Shown: positions 62,965 to 64,000 of the stretch, piece by piece
How positions within the stretch are numbered: position 1 is the first letter of the stretch
How the letters are laid out: every line of letters starts with the position of its first letter
Source: Bradyrhizobium sp. CCBAU 53351
GTDB taxonomy: Bacteria; Pseudomonadota; Alphaproteobacteria; Rhizobiales; Xanthobacteraceae
Assembly: GCF_015291745.1 (NCBI RefSeq)
Contig: NZ_CP030059.1
Coordinates: forward strand, 6,351,501-6,415,500
Length of the DNA stretch: 64,000 nt
Direction of reading: 5' to 3'
Translations under genes and position numbers: made by a program
Notes under the pieces: model-generated
What the model saw: the letters and a program-made list of their open reading frames with translations, nothing else
What the model was told of the DNA's origin: nothing
Database searches by the model: none

Positions 62965-63744
62965 CTAGCTGCTGACCAGCCTGATCCGCGGCTCGTGCCG
63001 CCGGTGCGCCTTGCGCACATACATGGCGGCATCTGCCTCCTCCAGGGCGCGGCCTGCGTCGGATTGCGCTCCCAGCAGTGCGACGCCGGCGGAGGCACCC
63101 GCGGTCACGTGCTGGCCGCGAAAGACGAAGGACAATTCGTCGATCGCCTGTTCGAAGGCGGCGGCCTTCGCCTTGGCATCGGTCTCGCTCAGATTCCAGA
63201 GCAGCAGCGCGAACTCGTCGCCCCCGAGCCGGCCGACCACGTCGGAGGCACGGACCTGCCGCGTCAGCGTGGCGGCAATCGCCTTGAGCACCTCGTCGCC
63301 GGCGCCGTGACCGAACGAATCGTTGATCGGCTTCAACCGATCGACGTCGAGCACAATCAGCGCCCCACTGGCGCGGTAGCGCTTCATGTAGGCGATGGCG
63401 CGCGCGAGCTCGCGCTCGAAGCCGCGCCGGTTGGGGATCTCGAGCAGGAAGTCGGTATCGGCCGCAGCTTCCAGCTCCGCGACCCGGCGCAGCGCCTCCT
63501 TGAGCTTGGTCCGCAAGCCCCGGATCGTCGCTCTCGTGGTTTCCTTGGCTCCATCATCGCTCGACGCGCCACGCCGCGGCGGCTGCGCCGGACGCCTGGT
63601 CAGCCGCTTCGGGGCGGCCTTGGAACGGCTGGCGCTGGTCTTCCGGCCCTTTTTGGCCTTCGCAGCGCTCGCCCTTTTTGGTTTCTTCATGGGCATCCTG
63701 CTCAATGAAGGCTTGCGGGGATTCACCAAGACAGGATAGTGCAT
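62965..63744 (-). CDS. Diguanylate cyclase (GGDEF)
   Basis: A 259-residue protein. The N-terminal 75 residues are very rich in Lys, Arg, Ala and Pro, of low complexity and probably disordered. A short coiled coil follows (LRTKLKEALRRVAELEAAAD). The GGDEF domain covers about residues 95-255: DTDFLLEIPNRRGFERELAR, DVDRLKPINDSFGHGAGDEV, then RASDVVGRLGGDEFALLLW. Both the catalytic GGDEF and the RxxD inhibitory site are intact, so it should make c-di-GMP with product feedback. No sensor domain is seen. ATG 63744 has a strong AAGGAG. Confidence 0.92.
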   Translation of the reverse strand: MHYPVLVNPRKPSLSRMPMKKPKRASAAKAKKGRKTSASRSKAAPKRLTRRPAQPPRRGASSDDGAKETTRATIRGLRTKLKEALRRVAELEAAADTDFLLEIPNRRGFERELARAIAYMKRYRASGALIVLDVDRLKPINDSFGHGAGDEVLKAIAATLTRQVRASDVVGRLGGDEFALLLWNLSETDAKAKAAAFEQAIDELSFVFRGQHVTAGASAGVALLGAQSDAGRALEEADAAMYVRKAHRRHEPRIRLVSS

Positions 63745-63831
63745 TCCCTTCTCCTTGCCACCGCCTTGCGAGCCGCCGGCCGGAACCGTTAATCTGGCCT
63801 ATCCTTCTGTTTTTCGGGCACAATTAACGTC

Positions 63832-64000
63832 ATGACCGCGCCGATCGCCATCATCATGGGAAGCCAGTCGGACTGGGACACGATGCGGCATGCCGCCGAC
63901 ACGCTTGCCGCGCTCGGCGTTGCCGCCGACACCCGCATCGTTTCGGCCCACCGCACCCCCGACCGTCTGTTTGCTTTCGCCAAGGGCGCCAAGGCCGCGG
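63832..64000 (+). CDS. purE: N5-carboxyaminoimidazole ribonucleotide mutase PurE, 3' end beyond window
   Basis: The first 56 codons are present: [20 protein letters not shown], then [20 protein letters not shown] and [16 protein letters not shown]-x-S-D-W and S-A-H-R-T-P are the conserved substrate-binding motifs of PurE, which converts N5-CAIR to CAIR in purine synthesis. Start ATG 63832. The gene is divergent from the GGDEF gene across 87 bp and probably leads a purE-purK operon. Confidence 0.95.
   Translation, partial: MTAPIAIIMGSQSDWDTMRHAADTLAALGVAADTRIVSAHRTPDRLFAFAKGAKAA

Overview
The window reads as chromosomal DNA of a Bradyrhizobium-like alphaproteobacterium. It is GC-rich, and the gene families (DUF3551, DUF3309, HmuQ/HmuP-type heme genes, FixK2-type boxes beside nirK and hemN) and the short palindromic intergenic elements are typical of that genus. 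I saw no phage, insertion sequence, CRISPR array, tRNA or rRNA. Apart from one decayed peptidase gene the window looks like stable core genome.

Layout: (1) 1-8860 holds a truncated TPR/caspase-fold protein, an msrA-msrB repair pair, several small secreted or membrane proteins (two of them Cys-rich paralogues), a large proline-rich membrane protein and purA. (2) 9228-15000 holds two paralogous EamA transporters around a DUF3551 and a DUF1330 gene, a Bug-type solute-binding protein and a Cache-domain chemoreceptor. (3) 15152-21079 holds a D-2-hydroxyacid dehydrogenase, an ABC sugar-type importer without an ATPase gene and an esterase-like phytase-family protein.

(4) 21213-29919 is a complete divergent heme-acquisition locus. 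hmuR-hmuQ-hutX-exbB-exbD-tonB runs leftward and hmuP-hmuT-hmuU-hmuV runs rightward from a shared control region with an inverted repeat. Together they cover outer-membrane capture, energisation, periplasmic transfer, import, cytoplasmic carriage and heme opening. (5) 29967-33678 holds a DUF4139 protein, a FixJ-like regulator with Glu where the phospho-acceptor Asp is expected, and an AraC-type regulator.

(6) 33681-40990 is a low-oxygen/denitrification island: nnrS, an nnrR-like regulator, a DUF1858 protein, hemN, a small membrane protein, a PCuAC/YcnJ-like copper protein, nirK and nirV. TTG-N8-CAA palindromes of FixK2/NnrR type lie in the key promoters, including a tandem pair between hemN and the copper/nirK side.

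(7) 41025-48963 holds an acetyltransferase, a 3-oxoacid CoA-transferase pair, an AsmA protein and a LysR-controlled PrpF/GalD-DctA pair. (8) 49190-55853 holds a second ATPase-less sugar-type importer, a frameshifted C1 peptidase remnant and a Pot-type ABC system (two permeases and an ATPase) without a binding protein. (9) 55929-64000 holds a divergent GlpD, a PAS-GGDEF-EAL protein, an LhgO-like oxidoreductase, two DUF465 proteins, two unassigned small proteins, a diguanylate cyclase and the start of purE. Functions come from recognised motifs and gene order read by eye; no searches were run.
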